Assembly (NCBI GenBank): GCA_032716605.1
Contig: CM064485.1
Location: 33,023,722 to 33,087,721 of the forward strand
Reading direction: 5' to 3'
From: Paralithodes platypus
Lineage: Eukaryota; Arthropoda; Malacostraca; Decapoda; Lithodidae
DNA: 64,000 bases
Shown here: in pieces, positions 45,032 to 56,676 of the stretch
Layout: each line of letters opens with the position of its first letter
Numbering within the stretch: the first letter of the stretch is position 1
Notes under the pieces: generated by a model
What the model was told of the DNA's origin: nothing
Database searches by the model: none
The model's input: only the letters and a program-made list of their open reading frames with translations
Position numbers and translations under genes: made by a program

Positions 45032-46705
45032 ATGCCGCCCAAGAAGCGCCATATCTTTACGTACGCACACAAATATGACATCGTGAAGGAGTTAGAAAAG
45101 GGGAAGAGACAAGCTGAGTTGGCAAGACGACACGAAGTTAACGAGAGTACAATTCGCACCATTTGGAAGGACAGGGAGAAGAATGCCAACATTATGAAGG
45201 GAAACCCTGCAGAAGGTACTCAGGTGTCGATAAAAGTGGGAAATGTCATCCTAAAGAAGACAGAGAAGCTAATGGTGCGGTATTTGGCGAGGCAAAACAA
45301 GAATCATGTGCCGACAGACGGACGGATGATCAGAGAAAAGGCGAAGAAATATTATGCAGCAGTGGCTCAAATGAACAATGTACAGAACTCCAAACCCTTT
45401 AAGGCATCTGCTGGGTGGTTGATGTCCTTCAATAAACGAAACAAAATGAAAAGTGTTCGGATCACAGGAGAGACAGCAAGCGCCGACAATGCTGCAGCCA
45501 ACGAATACCCTGCTTTCTTACGTGAGGTTATTGTGGCCGATGGCTACAACTTGGATCAGATTTTTAACTGCGATGAGTCGGGAGTCAACTGGAAGAAAAT
45601 GCCTAAAAGGTCTTACATTTCTCGCAAGGAGAAGGCAGCAAGGGGCTACAAAATGACCAAAGAACGTGTAACTATCTTGTTGACTTGCAATGCTTCCGGC
45701 ACCTGCAAGATGAAGCCTCTAATCATCCATAAGGCAAAGCGGCCAAGGCCTTATCGCAATATGGACATGGCCAAGTTGAATGTGCATTGGATGAGCAACA
45801 AGAAGGCCTGGATGTCGTCAGCGTTGAGCCTCGAATGGTTCGATAATCATTTCGTGAAGGACTTGGAAACTTATTGTGCCCGCCAAAACATTGCTTTTAA
45901 AGCACTGTTATTGCTTGACAACGCACCCGGACATTCCCGATTGTTGGTTGATCGGCACCCTAACATAAAAGTGATGTTCATGCCCCCGAATACTACGTCT
46001 CTCCTACAGCCCCTGGACCAGGAGGTGATAGCGTGCTTTAAGGGTGCGTATGCCACTAAGCCTTTCCTGATGCTCGACACTGCCACTGACACCCAAGAAG
46101 AACTGCTACAGATGTCAGACGATGAATCAGTCCCTGACTCTCTCCCACCACTCGAAGAACTGTCTGCCCCAGACTCCCCCCCACCACTGAATGAGCAGGC
46201 ACCAAACGAGCCTCCACCACAACAACAACAACGACCACAACACCAACAGGAACCCGCCGACGGACCAGCTATGACAGTGCATGCCTTTTGGAAAAGGTTT
46301 CATATTAAGAATGCAGTGGATACGATGGTGGAAGCGTGGGCTGATGTGACAAGAGCTACAATCCACCATGCCTGGAGGAATGTTCTAGAGGGGTTACCTG
46401 GGCACAAGCTGGATTTACCTGATCAGCCAGTCAGGCTTGAGGCAGTGGTGGAGAGAGCAGTCGAGGTTGCCAGACGTGTGCCTGGGATGGGTGAAATGGG
46501 GCCAGAAGATATTCAAGGTTTGATTCAGCCACCACAGGAGCCTGATGCCGAGGACCTAATGCAGGATTTGGAAGAGGAAGAGCAGGCAGAGGAAGAACAA
46601 CGAGAAGAAGACGAACCCCAGGAAGAACCGAACACTCCTGGTCTACGGGAATTTGTAGAATTGTCACAACGCCTCAGCCATCACATGAACAACTTTGATC
46701 CCTAA
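45032..46705 (+). CDS. Tigger/pogo-type transposase
   Basis: 557 codons, free of stops. Residues 6-55 form a CENP-B N-terminal helix-turn-helix (YDIVKELEKGKRQAELARRH), and about 75-145 a second CENP-B/Tc5-type DNA-binding domain. The DDE catalytic domain has CDESG with D181, LLLDNAPGHS with D296 and LQPLDQ with D329, so all three metal-binding aspartates are present (32 residues between the last two). A Pro/Gln-rich insert (about 365-415) and an acidic tail (about 500-540) follow. The start ATG sits in GCCGCCATGCC, a good eukaryotic context. Related proteins extend further C-terminally; here a stop comes first and the likely remainder lies at 46724-47021 in another frame. The transposase would bind the element ends and cut at TA. 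Confidence 0.9.
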   Translation: MPPKKRHIFTYAHKYDIVKELEKGKRQAELARRHEVNESTIRTIWKDREKNANIMKGNPAEGTQVSIKVGNVILKKTEKLMVRYLARQNKNHVPTDGRMIREKAKKYYAAVAQMNNVQNSKPFKASAGWLMSFNKRNKMKSVRITGETASADNAAANEYPAFLREVIVADGYNLDQIFNCDESGVNWKKMPKRSYISRKEKAARGYKMTKERVTILLTCNASGTCKMKPLIIHKAKRPRPYRNMDMAKLNVHWMSNKKAWMSSALSLEWFDNHFVKDLETYCARQNIAFKALLLLDNAPGHSRLLVDRHPNIKVMFMPPNTTSLLQPLDQEVIACFKGAYATKPFLMLDTATDTQEELLQMSDDESVPDSLPPLEELSAPDSPPPLNEQAPNEPPPQQQQRPQHQQEPADGPAMTVHAFWKRFHIKNAVDTMVEAWADVTRATIHHAWRNVLEGLPGHKLDLPDQPVRLEAVVERAVEVARRVPGMGEMGPEDIQGLIQPPQEPDAEDLMQDLEEEEQAEEEQREEDEPQEEPNTPGLREFVELSQRLSHHMNNFDP

Positions 46706-46723
46706 CATGATCGTTCAGCACAG

Positions 46724-47021
46724 ATAATAGCATGCTTCCATCCAGCCGTACTTCGACATGTTTCACGACAGGATAAATGCACGCCAGCAGACACGAATAA
46801 CAGATTTCTTTCGACAACGAGCACAGCAACAGGAACAAGTGGCATCGAGTGACTCCGACTCCGACTCCGACCCTCAGCCACCAGATGATTTACTGTCGGG
46901 TGTATCAGATGCCGACTACAGTGGCTTCGAGGACTCTGATGCTGAAGCTGGGGAGGGACCTCGCCGTATCAACGAATGGCTGGCGGCGAGAGCTAACAGA
47001 CCATCAACTTCATCGCAGTGA
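46724..47021 (+). pseudogene. Transposase C-terminal tail with PIP-box-like motif
   Basis: A frame without stops reads ASIQPYFDMFHDRINARQ, then QTRITDFFRQRAQQ. QTRITDFF (46788-46811) matches the PCNA-interacting consensus Q-x-x-(I/L/M)-x-x-F-(F/Y) with the T-D pair seen in strong binders. Pogo-group transposases commonly end with such a QT.(I/L)T.FF stretch. An acidic, Ser/Asp-rich tail follows. It is in a different frame from the main ORF, so one frameshift or stop, or an unseen intron, separates them. Confidence 0.65.
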
Positions 47022-47330
47022 CGGCGATGGATCCAGGGGGGAGGGGACGGGGGGGATGCAACACTTAATTTATTCAGAGGTAAGAGTTGTAAAGGGCAAA
47101 CCAACTCAATGCACATGTAAAATAACCTTTTTAATTGAATTTATTATTATACCATAGGCTTCTATGGAGAAAAAGTGGACTTTGTGAAAATCCCCAGAAC
47201 ATCAAGGTACCTTTAACATGTAAACATATGGGTTCGGTAACGCGGATTTGGCTAACACGGGCAGTAACCAGAACACATTGGTCGCGTTAATGGAGGACCA
47301 ACTGAACTGTATATATATTTCATAGCTGCG

Positions 47331-47935
47331 ATTGTGGCCATTTACCCGGGAAGAGCGGAGCTATGGTATTTGAAACGTCCCGCCAGGTGAAGGTATTTTG
47401 GTTCATTTCTGACGAAAATCATCATATTTGCCAGAAATATGATTATTACATATCCATATGCACCTATTTTACGTTTAATATGAACATATTAACATTTAAG
47501 AGCAATAAAAGAAGTGGGAATAGCATTTGGGTGGTGATTTTTTTTTATTATTGCCGCCCGGTCGTATCATGGGGCGAAAGGCCGCGCGGCAAATATCCTC
47601 CCTCTCCGAGCTCTAAAGTGGCACTTATGCCTTGCAATACAAGTCTCTGTGTTGCAAGGATCTCTAGCTGCCTCGGCTGTGTTAAAGAGGCCGCGTAAGG
47701 GAAATTTGTGCGAAAAATTACCTGATAAAAGGGGGAATAAAAGGAAAAATAACTGATAATTGAGGAGGGGGGAAAAAAGGAGGGGGGGGACACATATGTA
47801 GGAGTGGTAGCAAGTAATGGAGGGTAATTATCTCACCTAATCGAATATTGCTTTGTTTTGATTATCAGTTGGGTGTTTTGGATTTTTTTTTTTTATGCCC
47901 TGGCTCTTAAGAGGACCTTCACCTTTGCCCACCAA
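47331..47935 (+). mobile_element. Foldback-type element, shorter copy
   Basis: Starts CATAGCTGCGATTGTGGCCA; matches 36260-36881 inverted. It includes the hairpin arm (GGTAGCAAGTAATGGAG...TGCTTTGTTTTGA) once only, so unlike its relative it cannot fold fully. It contains no gene and abuts LINE copy 3. Confidence 0.6.
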
Positions 47936-47959
47936 ATCTCTTATGAGGAAGTTCGTCTT

Positions 47960-48812
47960 TCACGGGTTAAGCACCTATCTTCTGATCTCTCTACTATCTC
48001 TAATTGGGGCAGAGAAAACCTTGTTACTTTCAATGCTTCCAAAACTCAATTTCTCCCTCTATCTACTTGTCACCCCTTTCTAGAATACTATGTCCTACTC
48101 TTCAACAACATACAAATTTATCCTTCATCTTCTCTAAATATTTTTGGTGTCTCTTTTTCTTTTGACATCTCTTGGAAAGATCATATTACCACTCTTGCTA
48201 AAACAGCTTCCCAGAAGCTGGGTCTGCTCAACCGCCTCCGGGGGTTCTTTACCCCTGCGCAGCTTCTTGCTCTGTACAGGGGCAAAGTGCGTCTATGTAT
48301 CGAGTATTGTTCACACGTGTGGGGAGGATCCTCTCACACAGCACTTCTAGACAAAATATAAAAGAAAGCCTTCCGTCTCATTAATTTAAGTCCATTCACC
48401 AATTATCTGCAGTCTCTCTCTCTTCGCCGCAATGTTGCATCTCTCTCACTATTTTACCGCTATTACAATAACCAGTGTTCCTCAGAGCTCTATTAGTGTA
48501 TACCACCTCTTCTTCATAGAGCAAGTAGCACCCGTCTTGCAACACAATCCCACCCTACTCTGTGCAATTCTACAGCCTAAGAGTGAAACGTTATTCTCAA
48601 TTTTCTTTCTATTCAACAGCCGAGCTCTGGAACTCTCTCCCAGAATCAGTCTTTCCTTCTTCCTTTACTTAAATTGCTTCAGACTCTGTGTGTTCAGGCA
48701 TTTTGGCTCGAACGTCCCTTGATTTTGACCCTGTCACTCTTTCAGCTCTGGGGGAGGCACTTGCTACAAGCAGGTCTGCCTTTTTTTTCCCTCACTCACA
48801 TAGAAGAAACAA
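47960..48812 (+). pseudogene. I/Jockey-type LINE, C-terminal part (copy 3)
   Basis: Plus-strand frames match the tail of copy 1: SSDLSTISNWGRENLVTFNA, SWKDHITTLAKTASQKLGLL, IEYCSHVWGGSSHTALLDKI. A stop follows and further frames show the same tail with interruptions (LRRNVASLSLFYRYYNN). It ends in an A-rich stretch next to (CA)n and (TA)n. It is non-functional. Confidence 0.8.
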
Positions 48813-48828
48813 AATATATATATACCGG

Positions 48829-48862
<34 letters not shown>

Positions 48863-48923
48863 CATATATATATTTATATATATATACAGTATATACAGTA
48901 TATATACTGTATCTATATATATG

Positions 48924-48965
<42 letters not shown>

Positions 48966-48977
48966 TATAATTATACA

Positions 48978-49019
<42 letters not shown>
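48813..49019. repeat. (CA)n/(TA)n compound microsatellite at LINE tail
   Basis: ACACAC then long TA tracts with CAGTATA interruptions, directly at the 3' end of LINE copy 3. Confidence 0.95.
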
Positions 49020-49020
<1 letters not shown>

Positions 49021-49904
49021 ATTGTTCTCTCAGTTCACTGACCGACCTGGTACCCAAGCCTACATCTGTTTTATCCTAAGTGACCTGGAGCAGTTAGTTC
49101 AGGATTCTATTCGTATTCCGGACCTCTTTGGAGTTCGGCCCAACATGCTTGACATATTTCCAGCCTCTAATCCTTCTGCCTGCTCTGTAAACAATTTGTC
49201 TCAGTTTGGCTTCTCTGCTCATAACCTTATCTCTGTTATCTGTTTTATCTCTCCATTGCGAACATCTGACTCTCCCTGTCAGTGGCACGTATGGCACTCT
49301 GCCGATTGGGAGGCTCTCCGGTAGTACTTATTTGATTTCCCATGGATTAATTTTTCCTTCTGTGGCTGGAGACCCTCAGAGTGTGCCGAACGCATTACCG
49401 ATGTGATAATCTCGGGCATGGTAACATTCATTCCATTTTCTTTCTCAATTTAATGCAAGACATTTTTATTTTACTCATGATTGTATGCAATGTAGAACGC
49501 AACAAGGAAAAAGCTTTCAAACAGGACCGTCGCCTTCAAACTAAAAAATATTGCACACTTTCTGTTTCTTCTGCCCAGAATCAAGCGAAATCTGTTTTGA
49601 CTTACGAAAAACCCTTTCATCAATAACAATTGTAATGAACTTTCCATCTCTAGCTCTTTCCCAGCTTTCAGGCATCTAGTAAAAAACCTCTCCAATAATT
49701 TATATTCCTCATATTTCCCTCCACTTTTCCACTCCGATGTCACCTGTCACTTCTTCCTCTGACAAAGCTGAACTCTTCGCTCAAACTCTCTCTTAAAACT
49801 TCCACCTTGGATGATTCTGGGGGGTAATAACTTATACCCCTTTTAAGGATGTACTTTCTGCCCTCTCTGGGCTTGATACAAAGAAGGCGTATGGACCACA
49901 TGCT

Positions 49905-50221
49905 GTCCCTCATGTTATATGTCTCCACATCTTTCCCCGTAGAACTAGGGCAGCTGAGAGCGCCCATGAATTTACACTTTCTCCTCCACAATGCAGAACT
50001 TCTGCTTATCAGAATTCATTTATCCCCAGAGCTACTACTCTTTGGAATTCACTTCCCTCGAATTACTTTCCACAAACTTACAATCTACAAATGTTTAAAT
50101 CCAGTTGTTACAAACATTTTTATGAATGGAGGATGCCTTTAGGCACATGGACCTTTTTGTTTTATCTGTGTTTTTCCTTCCTCCGTTCATTGTCTCTTAA
50201 AAAAAAAAAAAAAAAAAAAAT
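49905..50221 (+). mobile_element. LINE 3' end with poly-A, nested in copy 4
   Basis: One frame encodes TTLWNSLPSNYFPQTYNLQM followed by FKSSCYKHFYEWRMP, a C-terminus typical of Jockey-like reverse transcriptases, then a 3' end with a 22-base A run. It interrupts copy 4 between TKKAYGP and the VLTPCL-type motif. Boundaries are within a few bases. Confidence 0.6.
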
Positions 50222-50490
50222 ATCCAAACACTCTTCTTCTGTCTTGACTCCCTGCCTATTCAAACTGTTCCGTCTCTGTCTTTCCTCTAATATCTTCCCT
50301 TCTTGCTGAAAGTTTGCTCTCATTGAATCTGTCCCAAAGAAGAGTGACCGCTCTCAACCCTCCAACTATTGTCTGCTCTCATCCCTTGCATCTCAAAGTA
50401 TTTGAATCTAGTATTTATTCAAAATGTCTCAATCATTTGTCTCCCCCATAATTTGCTTTCAGATTGCCATTGTAGTTTACTTAAAGGCCA

Positions 50491-51008
50491 ATGCAGGTGC
50501 CCAACCCCGAAAGGGGTTGAAATAGGGGAGCTATCCCCCTACCAAAGGCGGCTTTCTAGGGCCTTTCCTAGCTGATGCTGAGAGGATTGGGTTCTAGTCA
50601 TGTGGTGATGGGCTGGTCTATCAGAGTGAGACTTGAGCGATCTCTGCCATACCCATAGCTTACTCTGACTGTTCCTTTTACTTATATATTTTCTAGACCT
50701 CAAGTGACGGCGTCTCTTCCGTGGATTGACCTCCCAATCTACCAAGATTGGAAGCCAAAGTGTCACATTTTTCCTTTGCCCCTCAACTTTCTCTTCATAA
50801 TTGCTGAGGGTCACAGGGCCCTGGGTGGGGCTTTGGTTTCCCGGGCGTTTCCGCACCCTCCTCAGCTCCCCGCCATGGAGTGGCTTCGGTCACCCAGGCT
50901 TTATTGTGGTAGGCAGGGAGGGCTCTGTGGGGGCGCTCGGTTATGACCTTGGCCTTGCTCGGGGCCTTGGGGCTGTTCGGTCAAGCAGCTTGGGGAACGA
51001 CAACAACA
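50491..51008 (+). mobile_element. (AAC)n-tailed SINE-like retroposon (copy 2)
   Basis: 518 bp with an exact 12-bp target duplication ACTTAAAGGCCA (50479-50490 and 51009-51020). It starts ATGCAGGTGCCCAACCCCG and ends in CAACAACAAC. It is nearly the same as 32436-32962. The duplication and simple-repeat tail show retroposition. No clear A/B boxes or coding are seen, so the parent RNA is unknown. Confidence 0.85.
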
Positions 51009-52229
51009 ACTTAAAGGCCACTTTACTAGTGATCTCCTTTCTTATCTTACTAACTCGTGTCACTTATCTGTTATTTCTAAACTATCATCTTTCGGTTTTT
51101 ATACCTCTATCTGAGCCTATATCTCCAATTTCCTTTCTGACCATTCCACGCTTCGGTTGTGAACATCATCGCTCACTTCCCCCAAGGTGTTCCTCAGGGT
51201 TCTGTCTTATCTGCAGTTCCTTTACAAATATTTATTAATGATTTTCTCAACTATGCCTTTAGTCCTATCAACTCCTATGCTGATGACTTTACCTTATATT
51301 ATTCAACTAGATTCACACAACGACCATGCTGTTACTTCAAAACTCACATGTTGAGGCCATATCACACCTATTTTCGGATCTATCTACTATATTCTATTGG
51401 GACAGAGAGAACCCTGTTGCTTACAATGCTTCCGAAATCCATTTTCTCCATCTATTTACCCGTCACAATCTTCCACTCGACAATCCCTTACTCAAAACAC
51501 AAATCAATCCTTCATCTTGTCTCAATTCTCGGTGTTTATTTTCCTTCTAACCTTTCTTGCAAAGATCATATCACCACTCTTGCTAAAACAGCTTCCCTGA
51601 AGTTAGGTTTACTCAACTGTCTCCGTGAGTTCATTACACCCAGCGCAGTGGCATAGAGCTCCCATGTATAGAGTACTTTTCGCATGTGTGGCAAGGTTAC
51701 ACCCATACCGCACTTCTTAAAGAGGTAGAGTCAAAAGCATTCTGTCTCATCAGCTCATGTCCTCTTACTAATGCCCTACAATCTCTCTATACACACCGCA
51801 ATGTTGCATCTCTCTCACTCTTCTACTGATATCACAATAATCAGTGATCTTCAGAGCTCTCTCAGTCTATAAGCCTTTCCCTGCGGAGAGTGAGTGGCAC
51901 CCGCCTTTCAACACATTCCATCCCTATTTTGTCCAACTCTCTAACCCAAGAGTGAATCAATGTTCCCGGTCTTTCTTCTACTCAGCAAGTAAACTCTGAA
52001 ACTCTCTACCTCAGTCTGGATTTCCCCATATCCTATGACTTAGACCGCTTCAAGCTCTATGTGTCCAGAAATGTTGCCTCTAATGTACAGTACATTAAAT
52101 GTGGCTCGATCTCTTCTATCATTCTTTCAACTTTGGGGGCGGTGAGACGCGGGAGGGGGGGGGGGGGGGGATGGCGACACTTGCTACAGGAAGATTTGCG
52201 TTTTGACTCTGTAATTAGTTTGTAAGGAA

Positions 52230-52664
52230 TCTTTAACATTATGTGAAAATGTTATAATAAATTATCTATGTTAAGTTTGGGGTTCACTGGTTCATAGACT
52301 ATTTCAATGCTTTATTTGATTATAGTTTACAGTTTCATTTGAATTTCCGTTGGTTAATTTAGTTTCTTTTCTGACTACCAAACTATTAATTCAGTATCTC
52401 ATTTGGCTGTGCATATGTATTTATTTTAAGTCGCACTGTTTTATTTTGTTAATACCTTGTCGATCTCAGTTAAGCTGGACATTTGTTAAGCAGTTCACTC
52501 CAGTTCTCAAAAGGGACAACATCAACTGTGCTTCTTATTGTCACTCAAGTGTACAAGTTGTATTACGCGTTAATTTCTGTTGGACCTCTCGTCACAATCA
52601 TCATTAATAGTCTCAAGTGAACCTTGATTATATATCTTTCTCGCTTTCCAGTAAATATAAGTTG
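52230..52664. other. AT-rich DNA without recognised features
   Basis: No domain, repeat or transposon end was noticed. Confidence 0.4.
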
Positions 52665-52672
52665 TATATATA

Positions 52673-52750
<78 letters not shown>

Positions 52751-52820
52751 AATTTCTTCTTGGAAGATTTTATCACAAGCACACACACACATACGGGGAA
52801 GGGGGGGGGGGGGGGGGGCA
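52665..52820. repeat. (TA)n microsatellite and G run
   Basis: TA tract to 52748, then a short (CA)n and an 18-base G run at about 52801-52819. Confidence 0.9.
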
Positions 52821-53783
52821 TTAGCATGATTGAGGAAAGGTTGTGAATTACAATCAATATAAAACAAACTAAAGAATGTTAGCCCATCAACAACTGATAA
52901 TTATACAATCTAGATTGAACTTGCCTGTGACCCTGTAGCCAACCCCTGGCAACCTACCACCTCCCTGCAGCTCCCTCCCCGCCTAACACAGTGAGTCAAG
53001 TCCGTGGCAGCCAGTACCACCGAACAGAGCCAGTCAGTGTGTCTCCAGCCCGCGGTGAACTAGGTTGTGTAGCTCGTAGGTCCTGGAGATTACGGAGGCC
53101 GGAGTACCTTCGCACCTGGCTCCATTTGGAGCCATGAATGATATCGGAAACTTTGATATAACGCTTTTTATCGACTGAAAATGCATCCAATACTGACTAA
53201 AAGTTGTGTATTTGAACATACAATGTTCATTTCATTATTAAGAAGGGTTATGTTACATTACTCACAAAATACTATTTTAGGTCACGTTGGCTCATTTTAA
53301 CCTCGGTGGCTACAATATCAATGAGAACATTTTACTCACAAGAAGAGAACATTGAAAATCGAAATGAAAACAAAAGTTTCACAATAATGTATGTTTAACT
53401 ATATACAGTAACTTCAATCGTTTATTGTCCCTGTTATAATATACATACATATATTATTGGTGGAAATATATACAGTATGTGTGGGCTACGCTGTGAACAT
53501 GTAAAATTATAAGTTACTTTAAACAAAAGTTGGTTTTTATACTGGCATCCATCTTGATCTTTCTAAAAATACAACTATTGACTGGTCTCCACCGTGAATA
53601 GTTTATGAGCAATTTGTCGTGATAAAGTTGATTGCACTTTGAGAGAGAGAGCATTCTTTAATACCTTGCAATATTGATTATAGATTGGATGGACCCTGAA
53701 AAGAATATCCGTCAGCAACCCTTTCATTCGTGTGGCGCTAATGTTGGTGTTGTTGTTGCTGTGTCTATACGAGTATACCGAAT
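52821..53783. other. Mixed DNA without recognised gene
   Basis: The part 52920-53110 is more GC-rich. No frame shows a known domain and no transposon signature was noticed. Confidence 0.35.
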
Positions 53784-54148
53784 TTAAGGGGGTAGTGCTT
53801 GGTTTTTAGTCTATATATTTATTTATGTATTTTTGAGTTTCCTCGCTAGACCTTCATTAAGCTTAGAAAAACAAAACCTAGACCGCCTTTCAAGATAAAT
53901 TTGTACACTTTTCGGTAGAAAAATGTCCCGGCCGAAGGCCGATTCCTTCTGAAATTAGAGGCTCGCTTCGCTCGTCTGGAAAAAAAATCGACACCTACAG
54001 GGCATGACAGGTTTTAATATTGACACACAAATGAGGCGAAAGGTCTCAAATCGCCAAACGTTCGTTCCGAACGTCTTAAAACCTCAAAGCTAATATGCTA
54101 AACATGAGGGAGAAGGGGGTCCAGCAAAAGCGAGTACTACCCCCTTAC
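53784..54148 (-). mobile_element. Tm-E MITE (copy E4)
   Basis: TTAA at 53784-53787; right end mutated to TTAC. Inverted ends of the form TTAAGGGGGTAGT. It carries CCCGGCCGAAGGCCG. Confidence 0.75.
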
Positions 54149-54195
54149 GGTGGACTGTTCAGAGTTAGGATAATTGTGTTAGCCTCTTTGAATCC

Positions 54196-54438
54196 TTAAC
54201 CCTTTCAAGATACCAGGACGCAGTCTTTCATGTTATTGCAGTTACTTATAGACGATTTTATTCAGCTTAGTAAGGAGTCGTGGGAGTCAGAGGTTCGATT
54301 GAGATAGTTATACCCCTTTGATACCTAGAGATAGTTATAACCCTTTGATACCTAGAGATCCTTCCTAAGCTACATACAATCGTTTAATGATAACCCGACT
54401 AAAATGTGAAATAGCGTGTTGGATCCTCAAGGAGTTAA
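54196..54438. mobile_element. Tm-A MITE (copy A5)
   Basis: TTAA at both ends, with TTAACCCTTTCAAGATACC and, inverted, TTAACTCCTTGAGGATCC. It contains a 27-bp direct duplication (GATAGTTATA.CCCTTTGATA) near 54303-54356. Confidence 0.75.
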
Positions 54439-54599
54439 GATTTTTTCCGAATCAGAATTATATCTTATAATGCTTGTCAGTATAAACCGGAAATGGTGCC
54501 AGCCATTTATATCGAACTAGTGTGGATGTATAGTAAACTGGCTAATTAAAGGAATGAGTGAATAAAGATAACAATATTTTGGCCATATATTTGTCATAC

Positions 54600-54740
54600 C
54601 TCATATTGAGTTACAAAATAATGAAGTGACGCTACTGTTTTCCACACAGGGATTTTGAGAAGTTAATTTGACTTTATATTGTCTTTGTCCCAGTTTTATT
54701 CGTTTAGTTTGCAAGTTTTACATTTTAATCTGGGATATTA
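54600..54740 (-). repeat. Dispersed repeat shared with 59638-59770
   Basis: On the minus strand about 120 bp match the insert in Tm-E copy E8, including AAAATGTAAAACTTGCAAAC and GACAATATAAAGTCAAATTA. The element type is unknown. Confidence 0.6.
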
Positions 54741-55038
54741 CTAGGTGTGATATTGATAGTTAAATAAATAATGTAAAGTGAGTTCACATGCCGGTGTACT
54801 TTTGGTAAGGGAGGAAGGTGTAGTCATAGGAAAGAGGTAGTAGTCTCGGAGGGTAGTATAAAACAACAAAAAAACATATAAAGGAAAATAAAAGTGTAAG
54901 GTGAATCTTGCATGTTATAAACTAACATAGCAATAATAACGCTTCCCATAATTTGTATTAGTATGGTTCATGGCAAAATAAATTAGTTATGAAGAAATAC
55001 CTTACGTGCTGTTATACTTTATAATGTTACCTTTAAAA

Positions 55039-55218
55039 TTATATAAACTGCTATATATGTGTTTATCTTATCTTATTACTACCAGTATATTAAATGTCAA
55101 TTATATAACTGCTATATATGTGTTTATCTTATTACTACCAGTATATTAAATGTCAATTATATAACTGCTATATATGTGTTTATCTTATCTTATTACTACC
55201 AGTATATTAAATGTCAAT
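55039..55218. repeat. About 60-bp tandem repeat, 3 copies
   Basis: Three units containing CTGCTATATATGTGTTTATC and ACTACCAGTATATTAAATG; the middle unit lacks one CTTAT step. Confidence 0.9.
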
Positions 55219-55321
55219 TAATGTCACATTATTATTCGAATATGAAATTCAGCATCACTGATGCGGTTTCAAATGTCTTCATTACTTAAACAAATTATAA
55301 AGTTCTCAATCGATGATGATG

Positions 55322-55536
55322 TTTAAGGGAGGTGGGGTTTATTTTGTTTTATCTTGTTACCGGTATTTCATTTATATATTTGTGTTTTTACTTTCCTTGT
55401 TAGAACTCCATCAAGCTTAAAAACAAAACCCAAGATCCCCCTTCGAGAAAAATTTGTATATTTTTCGGCCTGGACGGTTCCTTCCCAAATTACACCTAAC
55501 GACACCTAAATGACAGAAAGGTCTTACTATTGACAA

Positions 55537-55570
<34 letters not shown>

Positions 55571-55796
55571 ATGCTCAGGCCCAATCCCCATTTTGGGGGT
55601 AGCCGACTCAAGACAGAGTAAGAACAGGGAAAACACAAAAACAACATAAAACAAAAAATAAACACAGATAAAAACACAAACTCACACACATTGACAAATA
55701 AATTGGGCGAAATGTCTTAAAATCTCAACACTAATAGGGCTAGCCATGAGGGAGAAGGGGGACCAGAAAAATCTTATACCTCCCCCCTCCCCTTAA
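55322..55796 (-). mobile_element. Tm-E MITE (copy E5) with internal insert
   Basis: TTAA at 55322-55325 and 55793-55796. The body is split at about 55537-55690 by (TATC)n and a short sequence with an ATCCCCATTTTGGGGGT hairpin. The CGGCCGAAGGCCG palindrome has been mostly lost. Confidence 0.65.
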
Positions 55797-55958
55797 ACAA
55801 AATACAACTACTATATACAGTATATCTATTGCCAGACGTCTTAGGGGGTGGACACTAAATAATCGCCGTCATCGAGACAATTCGTTCGGTTCTCCAGCTT
55901 GTTTTCGGGGAAGATTGCTATACCCTGTTCCAAATAGGTAGTCCAGTGATCGTCAACC

Positions 55959-56329
55959 TTAAGGGGAGGATGACCGTTTGTTTGGTCTATTAATTTACTT
56001 ATTCATATATTTGTTTAGGTTCCTCCCTACACCTCCATCAAGCTTAGAAAAACACCCCCTAGACCCCCCTTCAAGACAAATTTGTAAATTTTTCGGTAGA
56101 AAAATATCCCGGCCGAAGGCCGCTTCCTCTTAAAATTGCAGGCTCGCTATCGCTCGCCAGGAAATAATCGACACCTAAATGGCATGAAAGGTCTTAACAT
56201 TGACAATGTTATGGGGCGAAAGGTGGTCAAATCGCCAAACTAATGGGCCGAACGTCTTATAATCTCAAAACTAATAGGGCTAAACATTAGGGAGAAGGGG
56301 GTCCAGGAAAACGGTCTGCCTCCCCTTAA
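55959..56329 (-). mobile_element. Tm-E MITE (copy E6)
   Basis: 371 bp, TTAA at 55959-55962 and 56326-56329, ends TTAAGGGGAGG on both strands. It carries CCCGGCCGAAGGCCG. Confidence 0.8.
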
Positions 56330-56562
56330 TCTCAGTAACTTTAAAAAGGCTAGAGCAAATGGGCTGAACATGTCCACATCTATTCCCTGGCTGACCCTAT
56401 AAGTAAAAATATCAGCTCGATTACTCTTGTGACTCGTTTGTGAGTTATAGAAGTTAATGTTAAATAGTTTTGGCTAAGTTATTCGGAACAGGGTATAGTC
56501 CAAACGTCTTTATGAAAGAAAATACACAACATAATACAATAAATATAACATTTAGATAAACA

Positions 56563-56624
56563 CACACACACACACACACATGTACCCACGCACGCACGCA
56601 CGCACACACATGTACCCACGCACG

Positions 56625-56676
<52 letters not shown>

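Larger units (their letters stand above)
44692..47309 (+). mobile_element. Tigger/pogo DNA transposon
   Basis: 2618 bp flanked by TA (44690-44691 and 47310-47311). Inverted ends begin CAGTTGGTCCTCC on the left and, on the other strand, CAGTTCAGTTGGTCCTCC on the right, the right having a 5-bp duplication of CAGTT. Subterminal ACGCG repeats lie on both sides (GGTAACGCGAG, AACGCGGATTT). It contains a long transposase ORF and a C-terminal tail in another frame. TA duplication and the CENP-B-like transposase place it in the pogo/Tigger group of Tc1/mariner. Confidence 0.9.
49025..52215 (+). mobile_element. I/Jockey-type LINE (copy 4) with two nested inserts
   Basis: Plus-strand copy from the middle of the endonuclease to the C-terminal tail. 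Seen in order: SDLEQLVQDSIRIPDLFGV, a decayed linker, an inserted LINE 3' end (about 49905-50221), RT segments (PQGSVLSAVPLQIFINDFLN, NSYADDFTLYYS near 51270-51310) split by a SINE-like element at 50491-51008, and a decayed tail to about 52215. It has many stops and is inactive. Confidence 0.75.
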
